Below are positions 8,280 to 20,465 of a stretch of DNA of 64,000 nucleotides, piece after piece (position 1 is the first letter of the stretch; each line of letters starts with the position of its first letter). The position numbers and the translations under genes are program-made. The DNA is from Viola odorata. Taxonomy: Eukaryota; Streptophyta; Magnoliopsida; Malpighiales; Violaceae. The notes beneath the pieces are model-generated. The model had not been told where the DNA came from. It ran no database searches and saw only the letters and a list, made by a program, of their open reading frames with translations. The DNA lies in NCBI GenBank assembly GCA_963691705.1, contig OY829539.1:64826327-64890326 (forward strand), read 5' to 3'.

Positions 8280-10068
8280 GTGAAAGATCAAATGGCTCAA
8301 GAGAGACTATATGTTTCAAAGGAAAGTGCTGCACTCAACCGTCCACCTTTTCTTGATGGAAACAACTACTTGCAATGGAAGACAAAGATGTTAGCCTTCC
8401 TAGGTGGACAAGATCAAATTATGCTAGATTGTGTCCTACATGGATTTGTCACTCCCATGGAACCACCTGCTGAAGATGGATCAACAAAACCACTTCCTTT
8501 CGATAAGTGGCCAGCTGGATCGGTTGCAAGAAAGCAATGTGAAGACAAGGCCAGGTTTGCTTTATTTTGTGCAATTTCTCAAAATGAATTTAATCGTGTT
8601 AGTACTTGTAAATTGTCCAAAGATGTTTGGGATACCTTGGAGACAGCACATGAAGGTACTCCTCAAGTGAGAACCATTAGACTCAACACACTCAAGCGTG
8701 AGTATGAACTACTAGGTATGAAGAGTGGTGAGTCTATCTATGATTTAAGCACTAGAATTCAAAATATTTGCAATACTATGGGAACTCTTGGTTGGACTCC
8801 TAGTGATGAGGAGATGGTAAGAAAAATTCTTAGTATTTTACCTAACTCTTGGAATGCCAAGACTTCTATTTTTGATGAACTAGAAAAGAAACCTACATTT
8901 TCTCAACTTGTTGGCTCTCTTACGGCATTTGAGCACAAACTCAAAATGGGTGAACCGGAAGTGCAAAAAGTCAAGAGCAACAATGTAGCATTTGTTAGCA
9001 AGGCTCAAGGAGATGGAGAAGACATTGAGTCCTTAGCTCTCTTTGCTAGAAAATTTAAGAAATTTTGGCAAAACGACGACAAAAGGCAAAGGTATCAAGG
9101 TGAGTATCCTAACACTTCTAAATCTAAATTTAAAAATGATGGTGTTGTGTGTTTTGGATGTGAAAAGCCAGGGCATGTCAAGAGTGAATGTCCTAACCTT
9201 GAGAAGAAGAAAAAGTTTGAGAAAAGAGGTTCTAAGGATGGGAAGAATTCCCGTAGATATCCTAAGAAAGCTCTAAAAGCCACAACTTGGGATGATGATG
9301 AGAGTGAAGAAGAAAGCAATCAATCCCAATCGGAAGAAGAAGAAGAGATATCAAACATATGCTTCTTTGCAAATGAATGTGACTCTTCCGATGAAGAAAC
9401 CAAATTCTCCCTCATGGCTAAGGAAGATAGCGACAATGATTCGGTTAGTGAAAGTACCTACTCTTTTGATGAATTGCAAAATGCTTTTAATGATCTAGGT
9501 ACACAATTTCAAGACGTGTAGAAAAAATGCAAAACATGTTAAAGAACTAGATAGCCTCAAAAATGATATTAGTGAGCTAGAAGAGCTAAACAAAGGGTTA
9601 ACTAGTGAAAACAAATTACTTGAAGATGCATGCAATAAACTCAAAAATGAAAATGCTATTTGTAAAATGTGTGCAAATTCTAGTAAAGAAGTAGCTCTTT
9701 TAAATGAAAAGATTAAAGTTCTTGAAGCTACTTTAGCTAAAATTATTCAAAGTGCTAAAAGTCAACAAGATTGCATAAATGAGCAAAAGATTAGAAGTGA
9801 TAGAAGAGGTATTGGCTGTAATAATCCTACTAGCATGAGTAATTCTAAAACTACTTTTGTTAAGGCTAAGAATTATAACAATGCAAGTTCCTCTAATCAC
9901 TCACATGATAGACCTCTATACAAATGTAGCTATTGCAAAAGAAATGGTCATTTGGCATATTTTTGCTATATTCGTAAAGATGATGTTTATGCAAAACAAA
10001 TGTGGGCACAAAGAAGTGCATTTGCTAAGAAAGGACCCAAACAAGTTTGGGTTCCTAGAACTAACTAA
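8280..10068 (+). pseudogene. gag: Copia gag, broken by one frameshift
   Basis: Residues 1-413 (8280-9521) show the copia Gag fold region (LDGNNYLQWKTKM near the start, then the UBN2-type stretch with DVWDTLETAHEG) and a CCHC zinc knuckle CFGCEKPGHVKSEC around 9152-9193, followed by a basic and then acidic tail. This frame stops with TAG at 9519-9521. A +1 related frame continues from about 9512 with a Leu/Lys/Glu-rich coiled coil and a second knuckle-like CSYCKRNGHLAYFC (9928-9969), ending TAA at 10066-10068. A second zinc-knuckle-like block after a coiled coil is seen in long Sirevirus Gag proteins. A one-base change near 9512-9520 therefore split one gag. The start chosen is the first ATG after the primer site with Gag-like sequence; an ATG at 8291 is also possible. 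Confidence 0.85.
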
Positions 10069-10080
10069 TTTGTTTTGTAG

Positions 10081-13000
10081 ATGTGCCGAAAACTCCATGC
10101 AAATAAATGGTACTTGGATAGCGGGTGTTCGAGGCACATGACGGGTGACAAGTCAAAATTCACCCATTTGAAGGAAGAAGATAGAGGGAATGTTCGATTT
10201 GGAGATAACCTTAAACGTAAAGTTTCGAGCATCGGTAAAGTTGGTCATTCTCCTTCTATTGAACATGTTTTATTTGTGCATGGTTTGAAATTTAATTTAT
10301 TGAGCATTAGTCAATTGTGTGATAAAGATTTAATTGTCATTTTTACTTCTACTCATTGTGAAGTAAGAAATGTTTTCACATGGGATTTAATTTTCATGGG
10401 TAATCGAGTTGGAAATATTTATATGATTGATTTAAATGATATTCCTAACGATGATCATACATGCTTAAGTGCTTTAGTTGATAATTCATCTATTTGGCAT
10501 AGAAGACTTGTGCATGTAGGAATGGAAAACATTGCAAAGCTTTCTAGGAAAGAGCTTGTGAGAGGCTTACCTAAGTTGAAGTTTGAGAAGGAAGGTTTGT
10601 GTAATGCATGTCAATATGGGAAGCAAATTAAGAGCTCCTTCAAACCTATCAAATCCGTCTCAACTTCAAGGCCACTACAACTTCTACACCTTGACTTATT
10701 TGGTCCTATGAGAACGGTAAGTGTGGGAGGTAAGAGTTATGTTTTTGTTATTGTGGATGATTTTTCTAGATTTACTTGGGTTATCTTCTTGGCTCATAAA
10801 AATGATGCATGTGAAAAATTCAAACAACTTTGCAAACGTATTCAAAATGAACAAGGTTCCAAAATTTTGAGAATTAAAAGTGATCATGGTGGTGAATTTG
10901 AAAATGGCATGTTTCAAGATTTTTGCAATGAAAATGGTATTTTTCATAATTTTTCATGTCCTCGCACTCCTCAACAAAATGGGGTAGTTGAGAGGAAAAA
11001 TAGAACGTTGCAAGAAACGGCTAGAACTCTTTTAAATGAGCATAATACACCAAAACGTTTTTGGGCCGAAGCCGTTGCAACTGCATGTCATGTTTTAAAT
11101 CGTGTCCTAATTCGACCTTTGCTTAATAAAACTCCTTTCGAATTATGGCATGATAAGAAACCCACCATTGCATATTTTAGAGTCTTTGGATGTAAATGTT
11201 TTATTCTTAACATCAAAGATAATTTGGGCAAATTTGATGCAAAGTCGGATGAAGGTATGTTTCTTGGTTATTCTACTACTAGCAAAGCATATAGAGTTTT
11301 TAATAAAAGAACTCTAGTTGGAGAAGAATCCATGCATATTGCTTTTGATGAATCTAACCCTTTTGAAAGTGTGAAAGAAATAAATAGTGATGTAGAAGAA
11401 GATTTTGGAAGTCTTCAAGTCAATCCTCCTTCACTAAATACTCTAGAAATTCAAGAGGAGAAAGAGCCGGAAGAAGAAGTGGTTGGGGATACAAATGTTG
11501 AAATAAATCAAAATGATCAAGACCCCTCAAGTTACAAACCTTGGAAATTTATGAATGCACATCCACAAGAGCAAATTATAGGTAATGTACAAAGCAAAGG
11601 TATTGCCACTCGCTCTTCTTTTAGAAATTTGAATGATCATCATGCATTTGTTTCTCAATTTGAACCTAAGAAATTTGATGATGCCTCACATGATGAATAT
11701 TGGATGATTGCCATGCAAGAGGAACTAAATCAATTTGAGAGAAATTGTGTTTGGAAATTAGTTCCTAGGCCTAGCAACCATACTATCATTGGCACCAAGT
11801 GGGTTTTTTGAAACAAACTTGATGAATCGGGAAATGTTATTAGGAATAAAGCTAGATTGGTAGCCCAAGGGTATAACCAACAAGAAGGTATTGATTTTGA
11901 TGAAACATTTGCCCCCGTTGCTAGACTTGAATCAATTCGCATGTTATTAGCATTTGCATGTTTTAAAAACATTAGCTTATTTCAAATGGATGTTAAAAGT
12001 GCATTTTTGAATGGTTATATCATGGAAGAAGTGTATGTCAAACAACCTCCCGGTTTTGAAGATCCTAAATTTCCTAACCATGTTTTTAAATTGGAAAAGG
12101 CTTTGTATGGTCTTAAACAAGCTCCTAGAGCTTGGTATGATCGTTTAAGTCAATTTTTATTGAAAAATGGTTTTAAAATGGGAAAAATTGATTCTACACT
12201 CTTTATTAAACATGATGGTAATCATATGTTAATTGTGCAAATTTACGTTGATGATATCATATTTGGTGCTACTAACGATTCTTTGTGCAAGGATTTTAAG
12301 AAATGTATGCATAGTGAGTTCGAAATGAGTATGATGGGAGAATTGACATTCTTCCTTGGACTCCAAATTCGACAATCTAAAGAAGGTATCTTTCTCAATC
12401 AAGCTAAATACATCAAGGATCTCCTAAGCAAATATGGATACAAAGATGTCAAGGAGAGTCCTATTCCCCTTAGTCCAACCGTCAACCTCGACAAAGATGA
12501 AGATGGTAAAGATGTAGATATTACTCTATATCGAGGTATGATTGGAAGTCTTTTATATTTAACGGCAAGTAGACCGGATATAATGTTTAGTGTTTGTCTA
12601 TTTGCTCGTTTTCAATCTTGTCCTAAAGAATCTCACTTGCTTGCTTTGAAAAGAATTTTCAAATATTTGAAAGGTACTTCTAAATTAGGTCTTTGGTACC
12701 CTAAAGGGTCTAGCATTGATTTAATTGGCTATACCGATTCAGATTTTGCTGGTTCTAAAATCGATAGGAAAAGCACTAGTGGTTCATGTCAATTTTTAGG
12801 ACAATGCATGGTCTCTTGGTCTAGTAAGAAACAAAATTCAGTAGCTATTTCTACCACGGAAGCTGAATATATTGCTGCCGGATCTTGTGTTTCTCAAATT
12901 TTATGGATGAAACAAACCTTAGAAGATTTTGATCTTGAGTTTTGTAAGATTCCTATCTTTTGTGATAATCTAAGTGCTATTCAATTGACCAAGAATCCTA

Positions 13001-13191
13001 TTTGTCACTCACGAACCAAGCATATTGATATAAAACATCATTTTATTCGTGATCATTTGGCTAAAGGGGACATTATGCTTGAATTTGTTGGTACTAACAA
13101 TCAGCTTGCAGATATTTTTACCAAAGCTCTTGCCAAAGAACGTTTTGTGGAACTAAGACATGAAATCGGTATTTGCAATCCATTTGAGTAA
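10081..13191 (+). pseudogene. pol: Copia pol (protease-integrase-RT-RNase H) with one in-frame stop
   Basis: Same frame as the 3' part of gag, which ends 12 bases earlier. Order of domains: aspartic protease (WYLDSGCSRHMTG, residues about 10-22), GAG-prepol zinc region (H..L.H...C.AC..GK, 10495-10640), integrase core (LHLDLFGPM, DDFSRFTW, then the glutamate region in TPQQNGVVERKNRT), reverse transcriptase (DVKSAFLNG near 11990, catalytic YVDDI near 12247) and RNase H (GYTDSDFAGS, TTEAEY, KHIDIKHHF). A single TGA at 11809-11811 interrupts the frame between integrase and RT; the frame reopens at once and continues to 13191. Apart from this stop all catalytic motifs are visible. A functional element would make one polyprotein; this copy would not. 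Confidence 0.93.
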
Positions 13192-13593
13192 GGTTTTAGT
13201 TATCCTTTTCTTTATTTTTGTTGGATAATCGTTTTTGTTTTTGGATTTGATCTTTGCTTGCTCCTTTCTTTACTCCTTATATGATCTTTTGGACCTCCTA
13301 TTTTATTTACCCTTTTTGCTAATGACAAAGGGGGAGAATACGTTAAGGGGGAGTTTGGTAACGAAGCTTACATCAAAAGGGAAAATGAGTTTGGGAGAAA
13401 GGTAAGATTTAGGGGGAGCAAAACTTTTAAATCTTTGCTATGCTCTATGTGCAACTAATGTTTTATGTAGGGGGGGCATTTCTTTGGCAAAGATAGGAGA
13501 TGTAAGTTTTCTCCATTTAACTTCAATTTCAATTGCTAGCTTAAAAATGTTTTGTAATTAGCTTGTGGTTGTCATCATCAAAAAGGGGGAGAT
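13192..13593 (+). other. Region of repeated polypurine motifs before copia 3' LTR
   Basis: Five GGGGGAG or GGGGGG purine motifs occur at about 13328, 13347, 13410, 13470 and 13584; the last (AAAAGGGGGAGA) directly precedes the 3' LTR and should be the true polypurine tract. Multiplied purine tracts upstream of the 3' LTR are a described hallmark of Sireviruses. There is no ORF here. Confidence 0.75.
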
Positions 13594-14708
13594 TGTTAGC
13601 CCAAGGGCAACTTACTCTTGTTTTGATGATTTTAGACACACAAACTAATTAGTAATACTAATGCAATTTGAAGTTAAAGTGTGTGTAGTTTGCGATTAAA
13701 TGGAAAAGAGGCAACGAATCAAAGTATCGCAAGCTTGAAGATCAAGTGTACATTAGGACCTTAATCATGTAAGTATGATTCTATTTAACACTTGATTTAT
13801 GTACATTAATACCTCAAGAGTTTGAGTCAAAAGGTTTTATGCGAAAATGAATTTCGAAAAGAGTTTTTACATTTTCGTCAGGCTTAAAACGCCATAGCGT
13901 TTTGCTTCTGGAATGGAGAGATCGTTCCAGTAGCAAAACGCTATAGCGTTATCCCAAAACGCCATAGCGTTTTGCCCAACGGCTAGTTTTGTATAACAGC
14001 TCTTTTGACCACTATGAACGGATTTTTGGGTTCCTTGCTTTCTTGTCTGCACTCCAACTGATCTAAAACTATATAAACTCATCCTAGATGAGTTAGAACT
14101 TAACTAGAATACATAGAACACAAGAAAGATTTAGAAAGCTCTCATACTCTTTTAAAAGACCAAAAATCTGAGTTTTTGCAAAACCTTATAACTTGATTCT
14201 TTCACAACGCAAGCTTCACTCATCCGAATTTAATCATTCTTGCGTCCATATTTCAAGTAAGGTTTAAGCTTTCTTTTGAGGTATTCTTGTTCATTTATTG
14301 GTGTTGATTATTGAATCATACATAGTTTATTTGTACACCAATTGTGTTGCTATTTAACCATTCTCTTGTCAAGTAAAACTTGATTGTTATAGGTTGTGAT
14401 TGAGCCCGGAAAAATCACATTGTAAGGTTTGTTGGTTGAGCCCTTAGCAAAAACCAAGTGAAAGGTTTATTGGTTGAGCCCGGAAAAACCAAGGTGTAAG
14501 GTTTGAGTTGAACCCGTAAAAACTCAAGGTAAATAACGAAGTGATCGTTGTTCAAAATCCTAAGAGGAGGACTCTTAGGTAGTGGAGTACAATTCATTGA
14601 GGAATTGGAACCACTATACATCCTTGTGTTTTTAATTTCTATTTCCGCACTTAAATACTTACTATTTTGTGTTAGAATTTTATTTGCCTATTCACCCCCC
14701 CTCTAGGC
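13594..14708 (+). repeat. Copia 3' LTR, lacking its last 9 bp
   Basis: Starts TGTTAGCC after the purine tract. It matches the 5' LTR until CTCTAGGC, where unrelated sequence begins, so the terminal CGTTTATCA is absent. A TATA box (TATATAAA, 14070-14077) is visible. Confidence 0.9.
13886..13973 (+). repeat. Palindrome cluster and long hairpin in copia LTR
   Basis: AAAACGCCATAGCGTTTT occurs at 13886-13903 and 13956-13973, and a variant AAAACGCTATAGCGTT at 13935-13950. The first copy plus following bases (to about 13913) is the inverted complement of about 13925-13950, giving a stem of roughly 26 bp with a short loop. It lies about 95-185 bp upstream of the LTR TATA box. Confidence 0.8.
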
Positions 14709-15130
14709 GGATTCTTGAACAAGAGAAATAATATTGAAAACTTTAGCTTTACTTGAAAAGATTTGAAAAGATGAATACAACTTTAGGTTAAGCTTTCTTA
14801 AATCTCCAAAGAGTTGAAAACTTGGTATTTATAGTCTAGAGAGGTTTATGACCGTTTGAGATATTTTGCAGCTCAAAGGAAATTCAAAATGAGGTAGAAG
14901 ATAACAAGTGGAGCATCTGACCGGTGTATCGCTCATGAGTCATGGACAATCGATGTACCGCTCCAAACTCAAAAACCAGCCATGACGGCTAGTTGAGTCC
15001 GTGACCGGTGCACCACTCGATGCTGGGCGGTACCGATCAAAGTAACAAATGTGTGATGTACCCGACCGGTGCACTGCCCTTTGTACAGCTCCGACTAAGG
15101 AAAATTAATTTCCTCTTATTTTGAAAATCC
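14709..15130 (-). repeat. Probable antisense fragment of another copia LTR
   Basis: Read on the minus strand it resembles Sirevirus LTR sequence, ending CTCTTGTTCAAGAATCC at the junction with the copia 3' LTR. It contains three GACCGGTG-type repeats (about 14919, 15002, 15063), reminiscent of the palindrome clusters in such LTRs. No ORF. The assignment rests on general resemblance only. Confidence 0.45.
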
Positions 15131-17147
15131 GAAATATACTCTTAAAAAAACCATTTTTGTGATATCTTTTTTAAGCTAATTTGCAACTTAAATTAGATTT
15201 TAAATTGAAATATATATATATAAAATGGACTTCAAGACCTAAAAATAAACTCATAAAAGTTACAATTATAATAACCTAATTTGTTAATTTTAATCATATA
15301 CTAGGATTAGAGAACCACCTAGTTCAACATTTTGGCCCTGCAATTGGCAAACTTTCTCAAACGTACATTACATTTATAAATCTGAAATTGCAAATTTTAT
15401 TTGATACATTAATTTCTATTAATCCTTTCAATGAAATTGACCTTGTTTGTTAATTCTCATTTGAATTAAATTATCATAATATTTTAATACCATGAAATTG
15501 CAAATTTTATTTGATACATTAATTTCTATTAATCCTTTCAATGAAATTCAAGTGTTTTTAATTCATAATAATAAAAAATATAAGATTAATTTCATTAAAA
15601 GAGGTTAATTGAGATCAATATATCAAATTATACATGCAATTATTGTTTTACCCATGAATACGACCACGAAATCCTGACGGATTAGGAATTTTAGTGCCTC
15701 TATTGTGTCATTGTATAAATAAAAAGAGAGGTACCCATATGCAAGGGTCTTTGAATTTTTGATAAAGATGTAGAATTGTTCTTCTTTTCTTAGGTTTTCT
15801 TTAGGTTAAGTAAGCTTTGAGTCTTCTTAAGTAAATTAAAACATTTCCACCCTTATCTCTTCCCGTCAATCAGTACAAGGTATTGTTCTTGAGAGGGTTA
15901 GGTTTGTAGTTAAAAAAACCTTAGATTTAAATCAATTAGGCTGTTCTAGATTTGCTCCGTAGGGGTCTAAGCTTGTAGTCTCTAAGTTCCAATGTATGTG
16001 CAATTTGTGTTCATCTTGTATTTCCTTGTACTTTATTGGCAAGAACCAACCTTATAAGAACTAGATCCTTATTAGTTCAACAAGTGTTTATGAGGCTTTC
16101 TTCATATTAATGGTGTTCTTCATTCTTTCAAAATTCAATATTATTTTAACAACCTAAAGTTTCTTGTAGAGTCTCATATTTGAATTTGATTCTCGCCTAC
16201 CAATAAAGAAAAAATATATACAATTTAATATTAGATATTATTTGAATAAAAAACACATGACAGGTGTGTTTATCAACCCGTATAACCCATACAACCCATT
16301 AAACCCGACCCTATCAGTATAAAATCGATCTTATATCCATCGAATGAGGGGTAAAGTCAAGTTTTAATTTTTGAAAAAACCGACCCACATTAGCAAATGT
16401 AGGTTCTTCATTTTTAATATTTGTAAAAAATAAACGACCCGTACAAGCAATTATAATTATAAAAATTATAATTTTAACAAAAATAATAATAATAACATAT
16501 AAATATCAAAATATCTTCATAAAAACATTATTTCAAACTTTTTTTTCTCATTTGTAATATGGTATAAAAATTTAATTTGTAGACATATTAACATATATAG
16601 TTGTCATATTGGTCTCACTTTAAAAGTTCCAATTTAAGCTTAATTTTAAATTAAAAATCTTCTTTTTCAAATAATTTTTTTTGTTAATTATAAAAAATTA
16701 ATATTCGTGTAAATAATATATGATCTTATTCAATTCAATCATATAATTTTTTTAGAATTTAAATAATGGGTGGAATATATAAACTTTAAAACCTAATGCG
16801 GCGGTTACTCCGGACAAAAAAGCTAGGATCACACCTTACACGTGGCTCCAAATTAAGAGGGACCACTTATTTTTATCTTCCCACACTCGTCGTCACGCTA
16901 TCAAAAACCAGTTTGGATAAAACAAACACGTCATCATTCAAATGGTCTTTTAGTTGTTTTTTTAATTTTATTTTTAGTTAAAAGAGAATTAATTTTAATT
17001 TAGAAACCACTAAAAAAGAATAATTAAATTAAATTATTGTGACGGAAACTGGAAAGGCCAGAGCAGCGCACACGTCTCTCCTACTCGGCTACTTTCAGTT
17101 CTCAGAATCTAAAGAAAGAAACTACCAAAAACAAATCAAACCGCGAA
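15131..17147. other. AT-rich spacer upstream of HPPD
   Basis: No gene is supported. A 56-bp exact direct repeat is at 15383-15438 and 15493-15548. The region 16260-16460 has several CCCGACCC/ACCCGT words of the kind seen in hAT ends but no clear boundaries. HPPD regulatory DNA should lie in the last several hundred bases; no convincing TATA box could be picked. Confidence 0.6.
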
Positions 17148-18954
17148 ATGGGGAAGGAGACTGCTACTGCCATTGACGCCGGATTCAAGCTCGTCGGTTA
17201 CTCCAACTTCGTCCGAACCAATCCCCTGTCCGACCGCTTCAAGGTCAACCGGTTCCACCACGTCGAGTTCTGGTGCACTGATGCTACCAATACCGCGCGT
17301 CGTTTCTCTTGGGGACTGGGCATGCCTATTGTCGCCAAATCAGATCTCTCCACTGGCAACGCCACTCATGCTTCTTACCTTCTCCGCTCCGGCGACCTCC
17401 GTTTCCTCTTCACCGCTCCCTATTCTCCCTCCATCTCCGCCGCTGACTGCCAGTCCACTGCCTCCATCCCTACCTTCAGCCACGATGCTTGCCGCAGCTT
17501 CTCCGCCAAACACGGCCTCGGCGTCCGAGCTATTGGAATTGAGGTAGAAGAGGCGGAGGTTGCGTTTCGCAACAGTGTTGCTCACGGCGGAAGGCCTTCA
17601 GCGGAGCCTGTGGTCCTCGACAATCACGCCGTTCTGGCGGAGGTGCATCTGTACGGCGACGTTGTTTTGCGCTATGTGAGCTACAAGAAAGAATCGGCCG
17701 GTGGAGTCGACGGCGGCGATGCTTCCTGGTTTTTGCCTAATTTCGAGAAGATGGATGAATCCTCATCGTTCCCCCTGGACTACGGAATCAGGCGGCTGGA
17801 CCACGCTGTGGGGAATGTGGAAGAATTGGGGCCGGCCGTGTCGTACGTCAAGGGATTCACGGGGTTCCATGAATTCGCCGAGTTCACGGCGGAGGATGTG
17901 GGGACGAACGAGAGTGGGCTGAACTCTGTGGTGCTGGCGAATAATGAAGAGATGGTGTTGTTGCCCATGAATGAGCCAGTGTATGGGACGAAAAGGAAGA
18001 GTCAGATTCAGACGTATTTGGAGCATAATGAAGGGGCTGGGGTGCAGCATTTGGCGCTGATGAGTGAAGATATTTTCAGGACTTTGAGGGAGATGAGGAA
18101 GAGGAGTAGTATTGGGGGTTTTGAGTTCATGCCATCTCCGCCTCCAACTTATTACAGAAACTTGAAGAACAGGGCAGGAGATGTGTTGAGTGATGAGCAG
18201 ATTAAGCAGTGCGAGGAGTTGGGAATTTTGGTGGACAGGGATGATCAGGGGACTCTGCTCCAAATTTTTACCAAACCTCTTGGAGATAGGTATGGACATG
18301 CCAACTTTAGGCCACAACTTTGTTCATATCATAGTAATTGCTCTGTTCTTTTCAGTAAAGAAACTTTGTTTGCCATTTGAGTTGCTTAATGCTATTTTGC
18401 TAATTGGGGAAGCTACTCCCCCCTTGATCCCCCCTTGGTTGGTACTTGATTTTACTATTACATTGTGAATGTGTTCCTCTTGGGAGTTGAGTAGATGATT
18501 GGTTTAATTTTGTTTTGCGATGTACAATTTCCTCATTTTGACCTGTTCTGTGAATTTTGAGAACCTGGGCGTGCATTTTTCCTTGTAAATTGTTGGTCAG
18601 TTAGTACTACTAACCACCTGTGTTTTATGAATTTTATAGTTTGCTCACTATGATGAAAAGTTGTGTTGGGGGAGTGTGGGGAAAGCCCTCCTAGCTCTCT
18701 CATAAAGATGTAACTTGGGAAAGCTATCCTTTAGTATATTCCTGTTATGATCTATGCTTGCTCTTTTTGGCAGGCCAACCATCTTTATCGAGATCATTCA
18801 GAGGGTGGGGTGCATGTTCAAGGATGACACAGGGAAGGAATATCAGAAAGGTGGTTGCGGAGGATTTGGGAAGGGCAACTTCTCAGAGCTTTTCAAGTCT
18901 ATTGAGGAGTATGAGAAGACTCTCGAAACCAGAAGAATTGCAGAAACAACTTGA
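17148..18954 (+). CDS. HPPD: 4-hydroxyphenylpyruvate dioxygenase
   Basis: Converts 4-hydroxyphenylpyruvate and O2 to homogentisate and CO2, feeding plastoquinone and tocopherol synthesis as well as tyrosine breakdown; it is the target of triketone-type herbicides. Two exons, 17148-18289 and 18774-18954, with a GT-AG intron of 484 bp splitting an Arg codon (residue 381), give 440 aa, the usual plant length, with the single intron usual for plant HPPD. Two vicinal-oxygen-chelate domains lie at about 33-190 and 213-400. The iron ligands are visible as His219 (RLDHAVGN), His301 (GVQHLAL) and Glu387 (IFIEIIQ); their spacing (82 and 86 residues) equals that of Arabidopsis HPPD. The C-terminal lid GGCGGFGKGNFSELF is complete. 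No clear transit peptide is seen. The ATG is in good context (CGAAATGG) and opens the conserved N-terminus. The gene is GC-rich against AT-rich flanks and appears intact. Confidence 0.97.
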
Positions 18955-19503
18955 ATGTGAATTTTTCTGCCAAAACACTCTGCAACCTGTAGTAAGTCAC
19001 TCATAACAGGCCAGGCATGCTGTATGAAAGAAAAATGAAACTGAAAGTGGCCCACCTAATAAACTAGTATATGATTGGTGCCTCTGGCAGATTGCAAGCT
19101 AATGTATAGTGATAACCTGACTTGAATTATGTAATGACAATTTAATTTATGTAATGTCATTGTAAATTGTTCACGTGTTCACACAACTTTTCTGTTTACC
19201 TGAGGTTTTATTGTGATGTGAAGTGATCTTAACTTTAATGTTCACGCTACAGTTTTCTTTATATTTGCCAATCATGTTGCGTAGTTGTGGTCTTTTGCTG
19301 GAATCGACTTTGGATGTTGTGTAGTTGTAGCCTTTTGCTGGGATTGGCTTCAAGTAACACTAATAGTGATTAATTAGGCACGGAGTCTCTTCCTTTATTT
19401 TTTTGATAGGACATGAGAAGTTCAATTGGTGCCCGGGAAGAGAAGCAAATTGTGGGACTAAATTGATAACTTAAGAAATGATGAAGTACCGATAGAAACT
19501 TCA
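18955..19503. other. HPPD 3' region
   Basis: The 3' UTR and downstream spacer. No ORF or repeat of note apart from a short imperfect repeat TAGTTGTGGTCTTTTGCTGG / TAGTTGTAGCCTTTTGCTGG near 19280 and 19324. Confidence 0.6.
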
Positions 19504-19634
19504 TACTCCCTCCGGTGTGAATTAAACGTCGTTTTAGGATTTGCTTTTACTGTAGCTTTTACTTGTATTTTTAGTGTTAAACCTACTGAATATTGGGATG
19601 CGAGGAAGTCATTTAATTTGCACTAGAGGGAGTA
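19504..19634. mobile_element. Stowaway-like MITE
   Basis: Ends TACTCCCTCCGGTG and its near inverse CACTAGAGGGAGTA, with TA at both outer edges, enclosing about 130 bp with no coding capacity. CTCCCTCYG ends and TA duplication are typical of Stowaway (Tc1/mariner) MITEs. Confidence 0.7.
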
Positions 19635-19665
19635 TGTGATCTGTGGCTTTTGAAGGCTTTTGTTA

Positions 19666-19796
19666 TACACCCTCTGTTGCCAATTAAATGACTTTCTGAA
19701 ACAGTATATTCACTAAAACAAACACTCAAAAGTCAAGTAAAGTGTACAGTAATATTCAGTAGGAAAATGACAGTTAATAAGAAACAGAGAGAGTTG
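19666..19796. mobile_element. Degenerate MITE of a related family
   Basis: Begins TACACCCTCTGTTGCCAATTAA and ends with a degraded inverse (AATAAGAAACAGAGAGAG). An inner segment (AAGTAAAGTGTACAGTAA, 19734-19751) recurs at about 34741-34758, marking another copy. Confidence 0.5.
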
Positions 19797-19991
19797 TTGT
19801 AAATACTAAGGGCCTATTTAGCAGGGAGATTTTTTCTAATTTTTTGAAATCTCTCCTTTTCTTTTTCAATAGAAAACTGCAAATCGTACTAAATATAAAA
19901 ATTTCTAAATTTTAAAAATAGAAAAACGTATTCGTGTGACAATTATTCTCTTTTTTTGAAAAACGAAAACTAAAAAAATGTTCTAATAACT

Positions 19992-20205
19992 TACTCCCTC
20001 TGGTCTTTATTAAACGTCGCTCGCGCATATCGAGGAGGTCGGATGACGCACTATTTCACCTCGAAAAATTTCAAATTTTTTTTTAGATGTACATTAATCC
20101 TTTACGTACGTTCAAAAAAAATACGGAATTTTTTGGGGTCAAATAGTGCGTCATCCGACCTCCTCGATATGCGTGAGCGACGTTTAATAAAGACTGGAGG
20201 GAGTA
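19992..20205. mobile_element. Near-perfect fold-back Stowaway-like MITE
   Basis: The 214-bp unit begins TACTCCCTCTGGTCTTTATT and ends with its near-perfect inverse. The arms are about 85 bp each and contain the same TCGAGGAGGTCGGATGACGC stretch inverted. TA lies at each edge. It may sit in an older MITE that starts GGGCCTATTTAG at about 19811. Confidence 0.85.
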
Positions 20206-20465
20206 TTTTTTAATGAAAAAAATCTCATCAATCTAAGAATTCTTTTAGCACCAACAAATTATTTTCCATGCTGACATTCATTCTAAATGAGTTACATGCA
20301 TCATGTTCCCCAAACTCGCATCAAGATAAAATTAAACAACAAAAGATTCAAAACATGATGTAAAAATCACCATGTGAAGTGTGGAGCTTGACCGGCACGT
20401 CCTATGCAAATCAAGCTACATTGACTGAAGAAATAAGCTGCAACACTTCTTGTAGCAGCAACAGC

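Larger units (their letters stand above)
7724..14708 (+). mobile_element. Sirevirus-like Ty1/copia element, 5' LTR interrupted by element 1
   Basis: The order 5' LTR, primer site, gag, protease, integrase, RT, RNase H, repeated polypurine motifs, 3' LTR is that of plant Ty1/copia elements. The long gag with coiled-coil extension and the series of GGGGGAG motifs before the 3' LTR point to the Sirevirus (SIRE/Maximus) lineage. The shared LTR parts (7724-8223 and 14209-14708) differ at only about two positions by eye, so it was young when disrupted. Gag has a frameshift and pol an in-frame stop, so this copy is not autonomous. The last nine bases of the 3' LTR are missing. Confidence 0.93.

Noticed and set aside
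14709..14717. True 3' end of the copia LTR at GGATTCTTG
   Set aside because: The 5' LTR ends CGTTTATCA before a proper primer site, so the different bases here are flanking sequence after loss of the last nine bases.
17763..18317. 184-aa open frame on the minus strand
   Set aside because: It is the antisense shadow of the well-supported HPPD exon and has no recognisable feature.
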